Shown piece by piece: positions 26,501-33,378 of a DNA stretch of 64,000 nucleotides. The notes below the pieces were generated by a model. That model did no database searches, was not told the DNA's origin, and saw nothing but the letters and a program-made list of their open reading frames with translations. The DNA comes from Arthrobacter silviterrae (GTDB taxonomy: Bacteria > Actinomycetota > Actinomycetes > Actinomycetales > Micrococcaceae): positions 62,001-126,000 of the forward strand of contig NZ_JAAKZI010000008.1 in NCBI RefSeq assembly GCF_011045165.1. The letters run 5' to 3'. The translations under genes were made by a program, and so were the position numbers. Within the stretch, counting starts at the first letter, position 1. Each line of letters begins with the position of its first letter.

Positions 26501-27206
26501 TCTGGGTCGACTGCTGTGCGGACTCGCCATGCTGGGTCATCGTCGCAATGGCACCGCCAAGCTGGGCGAATGACAGGCCCATGGATGAGCCGATCGGGAT
26601 GATGGACGCCATGGACCCGGCAAAGTCCTGCATCGTCGTCTTCGCCAAACCGGACGCGGTCACCATGGAGTTGGTGACACTGACCGCGTCGCCGGCCTTC
26701 TTGTGGTAGTCGATCATGACGTCGGACACGGCCTGCGTCATCGTCGCCAGATCCACGTTTTCGGCCTTCGCACCCTGCGCGGCAGCCTTCAACACCTTCA
26801 GACCGTCGGCGCCCCGGTAACCGGCCTTCTCCATGACGTACATGCCCTCGGAGAGTTGGGCGGTGCTGGTGCCGGTGGAGGATGCGATGGCGAGGATCCC
26901 GTCACGGACCGCGCCGATGGCCGTTTTCGACTCCCCGCCAGCGGTGACAAGGAGTGTCGTGGACTTCTCAAACTTGGTCGCAGCCTCAATGGACGCGGTG
27001 CCGACGATGAGGGCAGACGCGGCGGTGCCAATGGCCATCGCCTTCGACGCGCCCTGCATGCGATGCCACGACGCAGCCGACCGGTCAGCGGCCGTGCTGG
27101 TCTTCTTCGCCATCGCGTCCGCTTCGGCATTGACCTTGTGGAACGTGGCAAACACTTGGTCGGCGCGGGCGGTGATCTCAACAAGCAGCGGAGGAAGCAA
27201 ACCCAT
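23523..27206 (-). CDS. Phage tail tape measure protein with lytic transglycosylase domain
   Basis: About 1,227 intact residues; MGLLPPLLVEITARADQVF is the usual opening, so the ATG at 27206 is preferred over the upstream one at 27230. Order: N-terminal coiled coil; TP901-type tape measure core (about residues 55-330, KFEKSTTLLVTAGGESK..); two hydrophobic segments near 470-560 (ALGLGIALGTLAVGLSS, NPIGLVVLAIAALVGGFI). Trp-rich repeats include a 45-residue unit starting TWLWK that is present twice (about 25082-24813). Glycine-rich FANGGVAGFAGGGVGG linkers follow. C-terminal SLT/goose-lysozyme-like domain with catalytic-type NQESGGNANA and GLMQVIDPTF. It sets tail length and helps DNA entry. No other tail gene accompanies it. 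Confidence 0.93.
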   Translation of the reverse strand: MGLLPPLLVEITARADQVFATFHKVNAEADAMAKKTSTAADRSAASWHRMQGASKAMAIGTAASALIVGTASIEAATKFEKSTTLLVTAGGESKTAIGAVRDGILAIASSTGTSTAQLSEGMYVMEKAGYRGADGLKVLKAAAQGAKAENVDLATMTQAVSDVMIDYHKKAGDAVSVTNSMVTASGLAKTTMQDFAGSMASIIPIGSSMGLSFAQLGGAIATMTQHGESAQQSTQNLANLVQNLSKPSSIASSAMNQLGINVTDLTKNLGTRGLTGTMKIVTDAITNHMGPAGLVVQDIMKKSANATQDLTAMMGKMPPELAKASQAFMDGTISQKEYQKTFKGMGAEGSAMGKQFLTLAQTTKGYNDQIKGGTPQFQTYNAMLSKMTGGITGLKTSLMLTGENTASFNKNVAEIGKSAKKSGSDIATWGDTSSTTAVKLDQVKETVGVLGIKIGGILLPIVKNAADVFLGFVKYLSQNKGVALGLGIALGTLAVGLSSIYVVTKLVKVAQEGWAIATKLAAGAQWLLNAALTANPIGLVVLAIAALVGGFILAYNKIGWFKDGVNAAFKFVKDVIGNVGNWFTGTLVPMWNTAVASVGKFFGDVGHTIGDIMGGISTVIGNVVGFIGKHWKLLLALVLGPLGLIIDFIATNWTSITKTFSAVWKAVTTVTSAAWKGISDVIGGAYNWIKNNVINLFKLEIKGWGAVFTWLWKDIVSPVFSGIRDVMSTAWNWVKANVIDRFVLGLQVWGDRFTWLWKNIVVPVFDGIRNVMNTGWQWIDHNVFTPFKTGISAIGTAFDATQKFIGTAWDKIKDAAAKPVHWIVDTIYTGGIKKVWDGIATAVGIDLHLPDAPKFANGGVAGFAGGGVGGINPGYRPGHDSIPAMTSPGEAWMVPEWTKAVGADNVHRWNRLARHGGPGAVRKDMGFAEGGIAHFTGGGVAGLLGGIGSAIGGAVNNVSSFVSGAFKDVAGFLSDPLGSIMKLIMGPVKALAKSAPGGDLGKLAMQLPIDVVTGLGAKVKELLGGSAGTKTPGGSGGGTPGNSSIGGTAQWSSMVLKALFMMGQPDSLLTTTLRRMNQESGGNANAINLTDSNAAAGIPSKGLMQVIDPTFAAYAMPGYSSNIYDPMSNILASMHYAISRYGSLAGAYNRPGGYALGGVVPVFDQGGMVPPGKSMIDNQTGAWERLSNTTDGGGGQTINNYNYVTTHTNATGPQIAGAIGWALARQS

Positions 27207-27269
27207 CTCAGGCCCCCACGCGGGCGGCATTCACAACGAATGCCACCCGTATTTTCTTCATTGAACGGT

Positions 27270-27713
27270 TCAATTCGTCCTACCCATCTTGTAGTCTTCC
27301 AAGGCTTGGGGATCGATCACCCACTGCCGTGCCTGGCGATATCCGGGCATCCTGCCGGCGCTCAAAATCTGACGGACCCTGCGCTCAGACAATCCCAAAC
27401 GGATTGCGGCGTCTGCTACCGACAGATATTCATGATTTGAGTCTTTCGTTACAGGCCGAGGCGGAAGTTCCGCACTACCGCTGGCGGAAGTCGTAGCGTT
27501 CCGGCGCTCGATGTAAACGGCAGCCGCCGCCCTAATTCCGGCCATGGTCTGCCGCAGCTCAAGGGCCAGCTCCGGCTTCCCATTGGCCTGGAAATTCCTG
27601 CAAGTGTCATCAACAGCCTCCGACGGCAACCGGACACTGATCCACTGCGCCGCCACACCGGAGACGTGAGCACCCAGCAGCGGACGCTCAGCTTGATAAA
27701 CCAGTTCCACCAC
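27270..27713 (-). CDS. HTH_17 DNA-binding protein upstream of the tape measure gene
   Basis: 147 residues. The N-terminal region is unassigned (helical, AVDDTCRNFQANGKPELALELRQTMAGIRAAAAVYI). The C-terminal HTH is YLSVADAAIRLGLSERRVRQILSAGRMPGYRQARQWVIDPQALEDYK, an excisionase/AlpA-type fold. GTG at 27713 with GAGGCAGG just before it. It could be a regulator of the tape measure operon. It is unlike small terminase subunits, which have the HTH at the N-terminus. Confidence 0.72.
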   Translation of the reverse strand: MVELVYQAERPLLGAHVSGVAAQWISVRLPSEAVDDTCRNFQANGKPELALELRQTMAGIRAAAAVYIERRNATTSASGSAELPPRPVTKDSNHEYLSVADAAIRLGLSERRVRQILSAGRMPGYRQARQWVIDPQALEDYKMGRTN

Positions 27714-27785
27714 CCTGCCTCGTCGCGCGCCACGGTTGCGAACCGATTGCTTGCCGTCGTGGACCGTTCATGAGGTTCGGGCATG

Positions 27786-28007
27786 TCATGGCGCATCCAT
27801 AAGGTCTGACGCGCTCGCAGCTTGCCTGGCCTGACTGATTCGGAGCATCGATGCAGTGGCGATGACATCCGCTGCATATCGTCCGCTGGGCAGTGTCCGC
27901 CAAGCCTTCGGGAGCGCGTCGATGACCGTTTGGCGGATAATGCCCGCCATCAGCGCGTCAGGGATCAGGGCGCGTTGCCGGTCTGGGCAGTTGTCACTCG
28001 ACTTCAA
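27786..28007 (-). CDS. Small island protein coupled to the helicase gene
   Basis: 73 residues. The TTG start overlaps the dnaB-like stop (TTGA). The sequence ALIPDALMAGIIRQTVIDALPKAWRTLPSGRYAADVIATASMLRISQARQAA looks helical and protein-like. No family recognised. The 70 bp after it hold no clear gene before the HTH gene at 27713. Confidence 0.45.
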   Translation of the reverse strand: MKSSDNCPDRQRALIPDALMAGIIRQTVIDALPKAWRTLPSGRYAADVIATASMLRISQARQAASASDLMDAP

Positions 28008-29338
28008 TTCAGGTCCCTCCGGTCGGTTGACCCGTAGGCCGAGTACGCCGTTCGTGGGCGGTCCAGGACTCGTGAGTATGCGCCATCGAACTTCAATTCC
28101 GTTCCACCTGTCAGGCCATGCCGGTTTTTGGCAACGGCTATGGAAATCAAGCCGGGGCTCTTTTCCATGTCGCGGTGAAGCAGAAGGACGATGTCAGCAT
28201 CTTGCTCCACTGCCCCCGAGTCGCGCATGTCCGAGATCAGGGGGCGCTTGTCGTTCCGGGCTTCGGACTGCCGGTTGAGCTGGGACAGGGTGATGACGGG
28301 GACGTCGAGATCCTTGGCCAGGAGCTTCAGCTGCCGTGAGAAGTCCGACACCTGCTCTTGTCGGTTTCGTTTGATCCCGCTCGCGTCGGTCATGAGCTGG
28401 ATGTAGTCGACGACGATGCCTGAGAGCTTGCCCGCCCTGGCAACGGTGCGGGCTGCAGATCGGATCGTGGTGGGGGTCTGGTTTGCCCGGTCGTCGATGT
28501 AAAGCGTCTTCAACAGCCGTTGGCGGGCATCTGCGATATTCTGCCACTGCGAATCCGTGAGGGACCGCCGGTCAATATTTCCGGTGGGAATCTCAGCAAG
28601 CTGGGCGATCGCGCGTCCCTGCAGTTCGTCACGGGACATCTCCATGGACGTGAACAGGACGTTGCCATTGTCGGCGAGCGCCAGAGCGGCTTGCAGCCCG
28701 ACGAGTGTTTTGCCGACGCCCGGCCGTGCACCGATGACGTGTTGGGCGCCGGGACGCCACCCGCTCATGATCTGGTTGAGCGCGTCCCACGGCGTGGGGA
28801 CAAACCTGGCCTTTTCGGTGAGTCGGGTGAGGGTTGCGTCGATGGTTTCTGCCATCGAGAGGATGCCGCCTTCGCCGAGGTCGGTGCAGGAATCGACCAG
28901 GGCGCGTGCTTGCTGTACAGCGTCGGTCGGGCTCCCTCCAGTGCCGGCCAGTTGTGTGATTTTCCTGCCGGCCGCACCGAGCTGGCGCAGCGTGGATTTC
29001 TTCTTGACGATGTCGGCATAAAACGGGACTGATGCGACGGCTGGAGTGGCGCCGGCCAGTTGGTGGATGTATGCGGCGCCGCCGACATTGTCGAGTTCGT
29101 TGCGGCGCTGCAGCTCGCTGGAGACGGTGATTTGGTCGGCTGGCTGGTTTGTCACGTACAGGTGCATGATGGCCGTGAAGATGGACTCATGGACGGGACG
29201 GTAGAAGTCGCTGCCGTGGAGGATCTCGGACGCATCCGTGATCGCGTTCTTGGAGAGCATCATGCCACCAAGTACGGCCCTTTCCGCCTCGACGTCCTGG
29301 GGTGGCCCTGGAAGTTGTTCGTCACCCAATGGCGTCAA
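28004..29338 (-). CDS. DnaB-type replicative helicase
   Basis: 444 residues, full length for the family. N-terminal DnaB domain: PPQDVEAERAVLGGMMLSKNAI. RecA-like core: Walker A IGARPGVGKT near residue 205, SMEMSRDEL, Walker B GIVVDYIQLM, and SQLNRQSEARNDKRPLISDMRDSGAVEQDADIVLLLHR with the arginine finger region. TTG start at 29338 overlaps the initiator gene by 17 bp, so the two are co-translated. It would unwind the island's own origin. Confidence 0.93.
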   Translation of the reverse strand: MTPLGDEQLPGPPQDVEAERAVLGGMMLSKNAITDASEILHGSDFYRPVHESIFTAIMHLYVTNQPADQITVSSELQRRNELDNVGGAAYIHQLAGATPAVASVPFYADIVKKKSTLRQLGAAGRKITQLAGTGGSPTDAVQQARALVDSCTDLGEGGILSMAETIDATLTRLTEKARFVPTPWDALNQIMSGWRPGAQHVIGARPGVGKTLVGLQAALALADNGNVLFTSMEMSRDELQGRAIAQLAEIPTGNIDRRSLTDSQWQNIADARQRLLKTLYIDDRANQTPTTIRSAARTVARAGKLSGIVVDYIQLMTDASGIKRNRQEQVSDFSRQLKLLAKDLDVPVITLSQLNRQSEARNDKRPLISDMRDSGAVEQDADIVLLLHRDMEKSPGLISIAVAKNRHGLTGGTELKFDGAYSRVLDRPRTAYSAYGSTDRRDLN

Positions 29339-30368
29339 CCGCCGCCCAGTATGACGGCACGTAGGTTTCCGGCTTCCCCGCTTCGTACTGCGACTTCGAT
29401 TTGATCTTGAGCTGTTCGAACTGTGCCCGGAACTTTGGCAGCGACAGGATGTTGGCTTTCCAGAAACTGTCGGCGGTTGCCCATCGAATTAGCCAGGTGA
29501 TCTGTTGCACAGTGTATTTGTCCCGATCGATCAATAGCCGGGCGGATTCATGCCAGCCTTTCCCGACTTTGAATCGGACATCGTTGGCCGTCAGGCACTC
29601 GGACATGCAGTCGATCACGGCTTGGACATCTGGTCGAATATCTACCGCGTCGGAGCCGGCAGGCTTCGACTTGGATATGGCTCCTGAAGGCCGCTTCGGT
29701 TCGATTTCGTCGGGGGCTTGGTTTTCGGAATGGAGTAGGTTGTTTGGATCAGGAGTAGGAGCAGGAGTAGGCAACCCCTTAGTGGACCCCTTGGCACTTG
29801 GTAAGTGGACCCCTAAACCTATGGGTAAACCTATGGGTAAAGCTGACCCTAAACCTATGGGTAAACCGTCCTCTAAACCGGGGCCATCCGGCACGGGCAA
29901 AGTCTTCGGGTCGATGGCGTCGTGGCCAAGGATCTTCTGTACCTGCGGCAAGGTCCAGGCCACCCATTCGGGATACTCCACGCTGAGCCGGAGCAGCTCG
30001 TGAACCAGCACACCGCGAATCGTCGCCGATGAGGTCGCGGCGTAGGCATTGGCCATCGAGACGGATATCTTTGGTTGGCGGAGCAGCCCGTCATGGCGAA
30101 GGAACGAACGGAGCATGATCTCTTCCGTGCCCTCATCGATGACGACGAACGACGCCCTGGCAAGCCCGTGGGCGGCTTCGCGGATGGATTCCGCCGTACT
30201 GTCCGCCGCGAACCCGGCGAGGCGTGCAGGGCGCCAATCTGCCACGCCTGCGAACGTCAGGTCATGAGTGAGCAACAGCAGATAGAGCCGCTGCTCACGT
30301 TCCTGGAGTTTCCGAACATCGGGGTCAGCCCACATGTCGAGTCGCACCTGTGCAAACGTCCGGGCCAC
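29322..30368 (-). CDS. Replication initiator-like protein (actinophage type)
   Basis: 348 residues. The N-terminal winged-helix region RTFAQVRLDMWADPDVRKLQEREQRLYLLLLTHDLTFAGVADWRPARLA matches the initiator/HTH proteins that precede helicases in actinophages. A low-complexity middle (GLPIGLGSALPIGLPIGLG, then Pro/Thr-rich) is encoded by the 12-bp repeat array. The C-terminal DnaD/helicase-loader-like region starts near DVQAVIDCMSECL. GTG at 30368 overlaps the upstream stop as TAGTG; the longer frame upstream is the shadow of the preceding gene. Placement directly before dnaB supports an initiator/loader role; the precise mechanism is inferred. Confidence 0.75.
   Translation of the reverse strand: MARTFAQVRLDMWADPDVRKLQEREQRLYLLLLTHDLTFAGVADWRPARLAGFAADSTAESIREAAHGLARASFVVIDEGTEEIMLRSFLRHDGLLRQPKISVSMANAYAATSSATIRGVLVHELLRLSVEYPEWVAWTLPQVQKILGHDAIDPKTLPVPDGPGLEDGLPIGLGSALPIGLPIGLGVHLPSAKGSTKGLPTPAPTPDPNNLLHSENQAPDEIEPKRPSGAISKSKPAGSDAVDIRPDVQAVIDCMSECLTANDVRFKVGKGWHESARLLIDRDKYTVQQITWLIRWATADSFWKANILSLPKFRAQFEQLKIKSKSQYEAGKPETYVPSYWAAVDAIG
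29802..29885. repeat. 12-bp iteron array inside the initiator gene (candidate origin)
   Basis: Seven consecutive 12-bp units. TAAACCTATGGG is exact at 29814, 29826 and 29850; variants start at 29802 (TAAGTGGACCCC), 29838 (TAAAGCTGACCC), 29862 (TAAACCGTCCTC) and 29874 (TAAACCGGGGCC). On the coding strand they give Gly-Leu-Pro-Ile repeats with TTA and ATA codons, rare in this GC-rich genome, which suggests selection on the DNA itself. The design recalls the lambda O gene, whose iterons lie inside the initiator gene. Confidence 0.7.
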
Positions 30369-30670
30369 TATGCACCCCAGGATTCGATTGCGTGGCCGGC
30401 GATGGCGTCCAGGTGCTGATCGAGCATGCTGCACCATTGCAGGGCGGTGGTCACGTCGGTTGCGTCGACGATGTATTCCAGTCCATACCTGTGCCATCCG
30501 AGGTTGTCGGGGATCGGTGGCAGTCCCCCGACGTCGAGCCTGACGGTTGTCCCATATGGCAGTTCGCCAAGCTGCCATGCGTGCTGCCGTTCGAGCTCGA
30601 TGGTGTCGTACCTCCTTGAGTTACTGAATCGGAACTTCTCAAAATGGATGCTGAGAACTATCTCGGTCAA
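30368..30670 (-). CDS. Unknown island protein, 100 aa
   Basis: TTG start at 30670 after AAGAAGG with 6-nt spacing. Sequence TEIVLSIHFEKFRFSNSRRYDTIELERQHAWQLGELPYGTTVRLDVGGLPPIPDNLGWHRYGLEYIVDATDVTTALQWCSMLD looks like a folded alpha/beta domain. No family recognised. The stop overlaps the initiator start (TAGTG). The frame stays open far upstream only because it is the shadow of the preceding gene. Confidence 0.6.
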   Translation of the reverse strand: MTEIVLSIHFEKFRFSNSRRYDTIELERQHAWQLGELPYGTTVRLDVGGLPPIPDNLGWHRYGLEYIVDATDVTTALQWCSMLDQHLDAIAGHAIESWGA

Positions 30671-30750
30671 CGGTGCCTTCTTGCTGCCGCTCCTGGGAAC
30701 GGCTCCGATGTTTGGTGCTGCAGCTCGCCGTGGTGGCCGGCGTGAACGGG

Positions 30751-31413
30751 CTAGGCCCTGTGAGTTGAGAACGGCGAGCGCTGAGCTTTCGCCTTCAACT
30801 GCGCTGCGACATCGGCAAGAGCATCCGCGAATGCGGCCAAGTCGTCGAGGCTGCCCGCAAAAGTGTCCTGCGTGAACTCGAGGTATGCTCCGTCCTGCCC
30901 ACCCTCGAGGGTGTAGTTCATGCTCAAGAGCCCACCAAAGGCGCCGTCGTCGGCACACAGCCACTCGACCTCGGACGCGTGCATGGACTCCGCTGTGTGA
31001 TCTGGACCGTCCTCCACACAGCCGGGAACGGTGCACTGCGCGGCACCGCGTTCCGCCTCGTCCAGGAGGTCTTCGAGCCGGTCCATCCACTGCAGGTATT
31101 CTTCCGAGCTATGATCCGGGTGGTTCGTAGGGTCCTGATCCTGCCGAAAGCGAATGCCTGTCTCAGGTGTCCAAACGAGATCCGCCCACACGTGCCGATC
31201 GGTACCGGTCCGAAGTCGCGGCCCCCGCCACAGCGGCGACTTGTTTGGGTCACGCGGCGGCATGAATCCAACATGAGGCATGACGGATGCCTGAACTTCG
31301 ACAGATTCGGCCAGCGAGCTCCCGGAAACGCAGTCCATGACATGGTTCGCCGCCTTGAGGTCAGCCATGAGCCGGGCGGGAGAATCGTTCATTGGCACAA
31401 AATAAGTCGTCAT
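30751..31413 (-). CDS. Unknown island protein, 220 aa
   Basis: 220 acidic residues, no signal peptide or membrane segment. Contains a possible Cys pair CTVPGC with neighbouring His (DHTAESMHASEVEWLC), which might bind metal, and an acidic helical C-terminus FAGSLDDLAAFADALADVAAQLKAK. The ATG overlaps the stop of the upstream gene (ATGA). Belongs to the early operon ahead of the replication genes. No family recognised. Confidence 0.7.
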   Translation of the reverse strand: MTTYFVPMNDSPARLMADLKAANHVMDCVSGSSLAESVEVQASVMPHVGFMPPRDPNKSPLWRGPRLRTGTDRHVWADLVWTPETGIRFRQDQDPTNHPDHSSEEYLQWMDRLEDLLDEAERGAAQCTVPGCVEDGPDHTAESMHASEVEWLCADDGAFGGLLSMNYTLEGGQDGAYLEFTQDTFAGSLDDLAAFADALADVAAQLKAKAQRSPFSTHRA

Positions 31414-31685
31414 CGCGCACCGCCGATGGCATCGACATCCATTGCGGCCACGGCGCCGAGGAAAGAGAGAATCTCCTCGGAAGAGAACGTAGCGTCGACC
31501 GAATGGTCAACGTTCCACACGACACCCGAATCCTTCGTGAACGTGGCAAAAATGCCAAGCCGTCCGGACTCGGAGTACGCCTTCGGCCCCAAGAAGGTTG
31601 GGGTACCGGACTGCCGACTTTCCTCGACATCCTCGATAAAACTTTTGCTTGCCAACCGCTTGACGGTGACCCTATTCTTAGACAT
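31410..31685 (-). CDS. Unknown island protein, 91 aa
   Basis: ATG at 31685 with GGAGA seven nt upstream: MSKNRVTVKRLASKSFIEDVEESRQSG, then a small beta-rich region GRLGIFATFTKDSGVVWNVDHSVDATFSSEEILSFLGAVAAM. The frame is open further upstream without an SD. Overlaps the next gene by 4 bp. No family recognised. Confidence 0.65.
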   Translation of the reverse strand: MSKNRVTVKRLASKSFIEDVEESRQSGTPTFLGPKAYSESGRLGIFATFTKDSGVVWNVDHSVDATFSSEEILSFLGAVAAMDVDAIGGAR

Positions 31686-31756
31686 CAGTATTTCTCCATT
31701 TGATGGTTGATGGCTTGGGTTGATCTTGGCGGACACCCAAGCCGTTTCTTTTTTCA

Positions 31757-32002
31757 CTAAACCGAAGCCATGGCTTCGGGCGACTCGGTGACGGACCCTG
31801 TTTCCAGGAGCCGTCGGACGACTCGGGTCGACACAAGAATTCGTCGGCCGAGCTGAATGTGCGGGATGTCCCCACGATTTAGCGCCTCGTACATTTGGCG
31901 GCGCCCCACGCCAAGAACCTTGGCGAGTTCCGGCGCAGTCAGGGTAGCCCTCGACAGGAGCGTTTCGATCTCTGGCGCATAAGCCACAGCTCCGGGCTCC
32001 AT
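31757..32002 (-). CDS. AlpA/excisionase-like HTH protein 2
   Basis: About 81 residues: TLTAPELAKVLGVGRRQMYEALNRGDIPHIQLGRRILVSTRVVRRLLE, a canonical HTH_17 domain. ATG at 32002 overlaps the stop of the preceding HTH gene (TGATG); the GTG one codon earlier is equally possible. Second gene of the early operon, the position of excision and activator functions in satellite islands. Confidence 0.82.
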   Translation of the reverse strand: MEPGAVAYAPEIETLLSRATLTAPELAKVLGVGRRQMYEALNRGDIPHIQLGRRILVSTRVVRRLLETGSVTESPEAMASV

Positions 32003-32217
32003 CACGCCACGCTCAAATCCATTTGGGATTCTTCCCAGGCCAAGACGTCCATCCAGCGATAGCGCAAGTATTTACCAACACGCACAGCGCGCGGTCCCTT
32101 CCCCTTTGTTCGCCAGAGATACAAGGTGTGAACCTTGATTCCTAAACGCTCAGCGACCTCCTCGACGCTTACAAGTCGTTCGACGGGTGCTTCAGTAGAC
32201 TTCAACGTTTCGTCCAA
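32002..32217 (-). CDS. AlpA/excisionase-like HTH protein 1
   Basis: 71 residues: LVSVEEVAERLGIKVHTLYLWRTKGKGPRAVRVGKYLRYRWMDVLAWEE, an HTH_17/MerR-like domain. TTG start at 32217 with GAGGAG five nt upstream. First gene of the long minus-strand operon, facing the XRE regulator across an AT-rich 182-bp region. Probably the excisionase or the switch activator. Confidence 0.83.
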   Translation of the reverse strand: MDETLKSTEAPVERLVSVEEVAERLGIKVHTLYLWRTKGKGPRAVRVGKYLRYRWMDVLAWEESQMDLSVA

Positions 32218-32250
32218 GGCAACTCCTCAATTCAATGTGAAAATTGATAC

Positions 32251-32280
32251 TTGACCATTTTCAATGCCCATCTTTATAAT
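32251..32280 (+). promoter_or_regulatory. Strong promoter for the repressor-like gene
   Basis: TTGACC, 18-nt spacer, TATAAT, within an AT-rich 182-bp divergent region. It leaves a leader of about 110 nt before the ATG at 32400. TCAAG-N12-CTTGA at about 32331-32352 is a possible operator dyad. Confidence 0.65.
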
Positions 32281-32399
32281 TGCATCGTTACGATCACTGT
32301 GTCAAGCTTTACGTAGAACTATCTTCAAGTTCAATCCTGAGCTTGATTCAACCGCCGCACGCCCGATCGTGAGCATGGCGAGATCGAAAGAGTAGACGT

Positions 32400-33365
32400 A
32401 TGAATTCCACCCGAAGCCTTGAGCAAGTGATCGGCGAGAACGTCCGCCGTTTGCGAGGCCAAGAGTCGCAAACCGACTTCGGCCAGCGGTTGGGACTGAT
32501 TCTGGGGAAGGCTTGGTCAGCCCAAGTTGTCTCAGCAGCGGAAACGGGCAAACGTTCGTTCATCGCCGCCGAGATGGTAGCCCTCTGCAAGGTGCTGAGT
32601 TGCACCTTCAGAGATCTCTACCGTGCTGGCGGCACATGGAAAGTGGACATAACGCCGGACCTTAGACTTTCACCCGCCGAACTGCAGGGAATGACCAGCG
32701 GAATTGAACAACCGACCACGCGCCAGTTCTTCGTCGAGATAGGTGAGCAGCTAGCCGCCAGCAAGTCCAAGATAATTCGCGCCGTGTCCGATCTTGGAAT
32801 GGCGCTTGAGACGCAAGATCCAATCATCAATCGACTGCGGAATCTCGACGACACTGGGCGCGATCTATCGGCTCCAACATTTGCCGATCCCGAGACTGCA
32901 AGCTCTGACGGCGCAGAAGTCTGGAGCGATGATGAAGTCGAGGCTGTAGCCGAGGAGTTCAAGGCTTGGTCGAGGCGAACAGCAACCGTCGGCGACGCTC
33001 CACGCCACCTCTCCGGAGCTACCCAACCCCGGAAGGTGCCGCCCACCCTCGAAGAGGAACTCCACGCGTGGCCGGACGGTGTAGCGCTAAGCGAGGATAC
33101 CCTCGAACGGCTCAGACACCAAGTAATTTCCGATCCGAACTGGCGCGACGGATTTGGGGGCGATGAGTTAGATGGCGACGAGGACGACGAACAAGGCCAG
33201 GGGACGAATTCTACTGCTCCGGCAAGCCGAACGGAAACGATCGAAGATGCGATTCGCGAAATGCAGGGAGGTGCCCCGCTAAGCCCGGAGCAACTCGAAC
33301 GCCTGAAGTACCGGGCCGTCGCGGACCCGGACTCGAACGACGATCCCAACAACGACGTGAAGTAG
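32400..33365 (+). CDS. XRE-type regulator, candidate island master repressor
   Basis: 321 residues. N-terminal helix-turn-helix: LEQVIGENVRRLRGQESQTDFGQRLG..KAWSAQVVSAAETGKRSFIAAEMVALCKVL. A long C-terminal part follows, very acidic near residue 265 (GDELDGDEDDEQ), with a duplicated motif: DGVALSEDTLERLRHQVISDP and GGAPLSPEQLERLKYRAVADP. No S24/LexA-type protease site, so it is not obviously SOS-cleaved. That is consistent with derepression by a partner protein, as for Stl of staphylococcal islands. AAAGAG lies 8 nt before the ATG. Confidence 0.75.
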   Translation: MNSTRSLEQVIGENVRRLRGQESQTDFGQRLGLILGKAWSAQVVSAAETGKRSFIAAEMVALCKVLSCTFRDLYRAGGTWKVDITPDLRLSPAELQGMTSGIEQPTTRQFFVEIGEQLAASKSKIIRAVSDLGMALETQDPIINRLRNLDDTGRDLSAPTFADPETASSDGAEVWSDDEVEAVAEEFKAWSRRTATVGDAPRHLSGATQPRKVPPTLEEELHAWPDGVALSEDTLERLRHQVISDPNWRDGFGGDELDGDEDDEQGQGTNSTAPASRTETIEDAIREMQGGAPLSPEQLERLKYRAVADPDSNDDPNNDVK

Positions 33366-33378
33366 GAAGGCAGCAGAA

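Noticed and set aside
27270-27713. HTH protein ahead of the tape measure gene as a small terminase
   Set aside because: Its HTH is C-terminal and of the excisionase type; TerS proteins carry an N-terminal HTH followed by an oligomerisation helix.
30671-31090. N-terminal extension of the 100-aa island protein to 240 residues
   Set aside because: The extra part is Arg/Gly-rich shadow sequence of the overlapping 220-residue gene, while TTG 30670 has a proper ribosome binding site.
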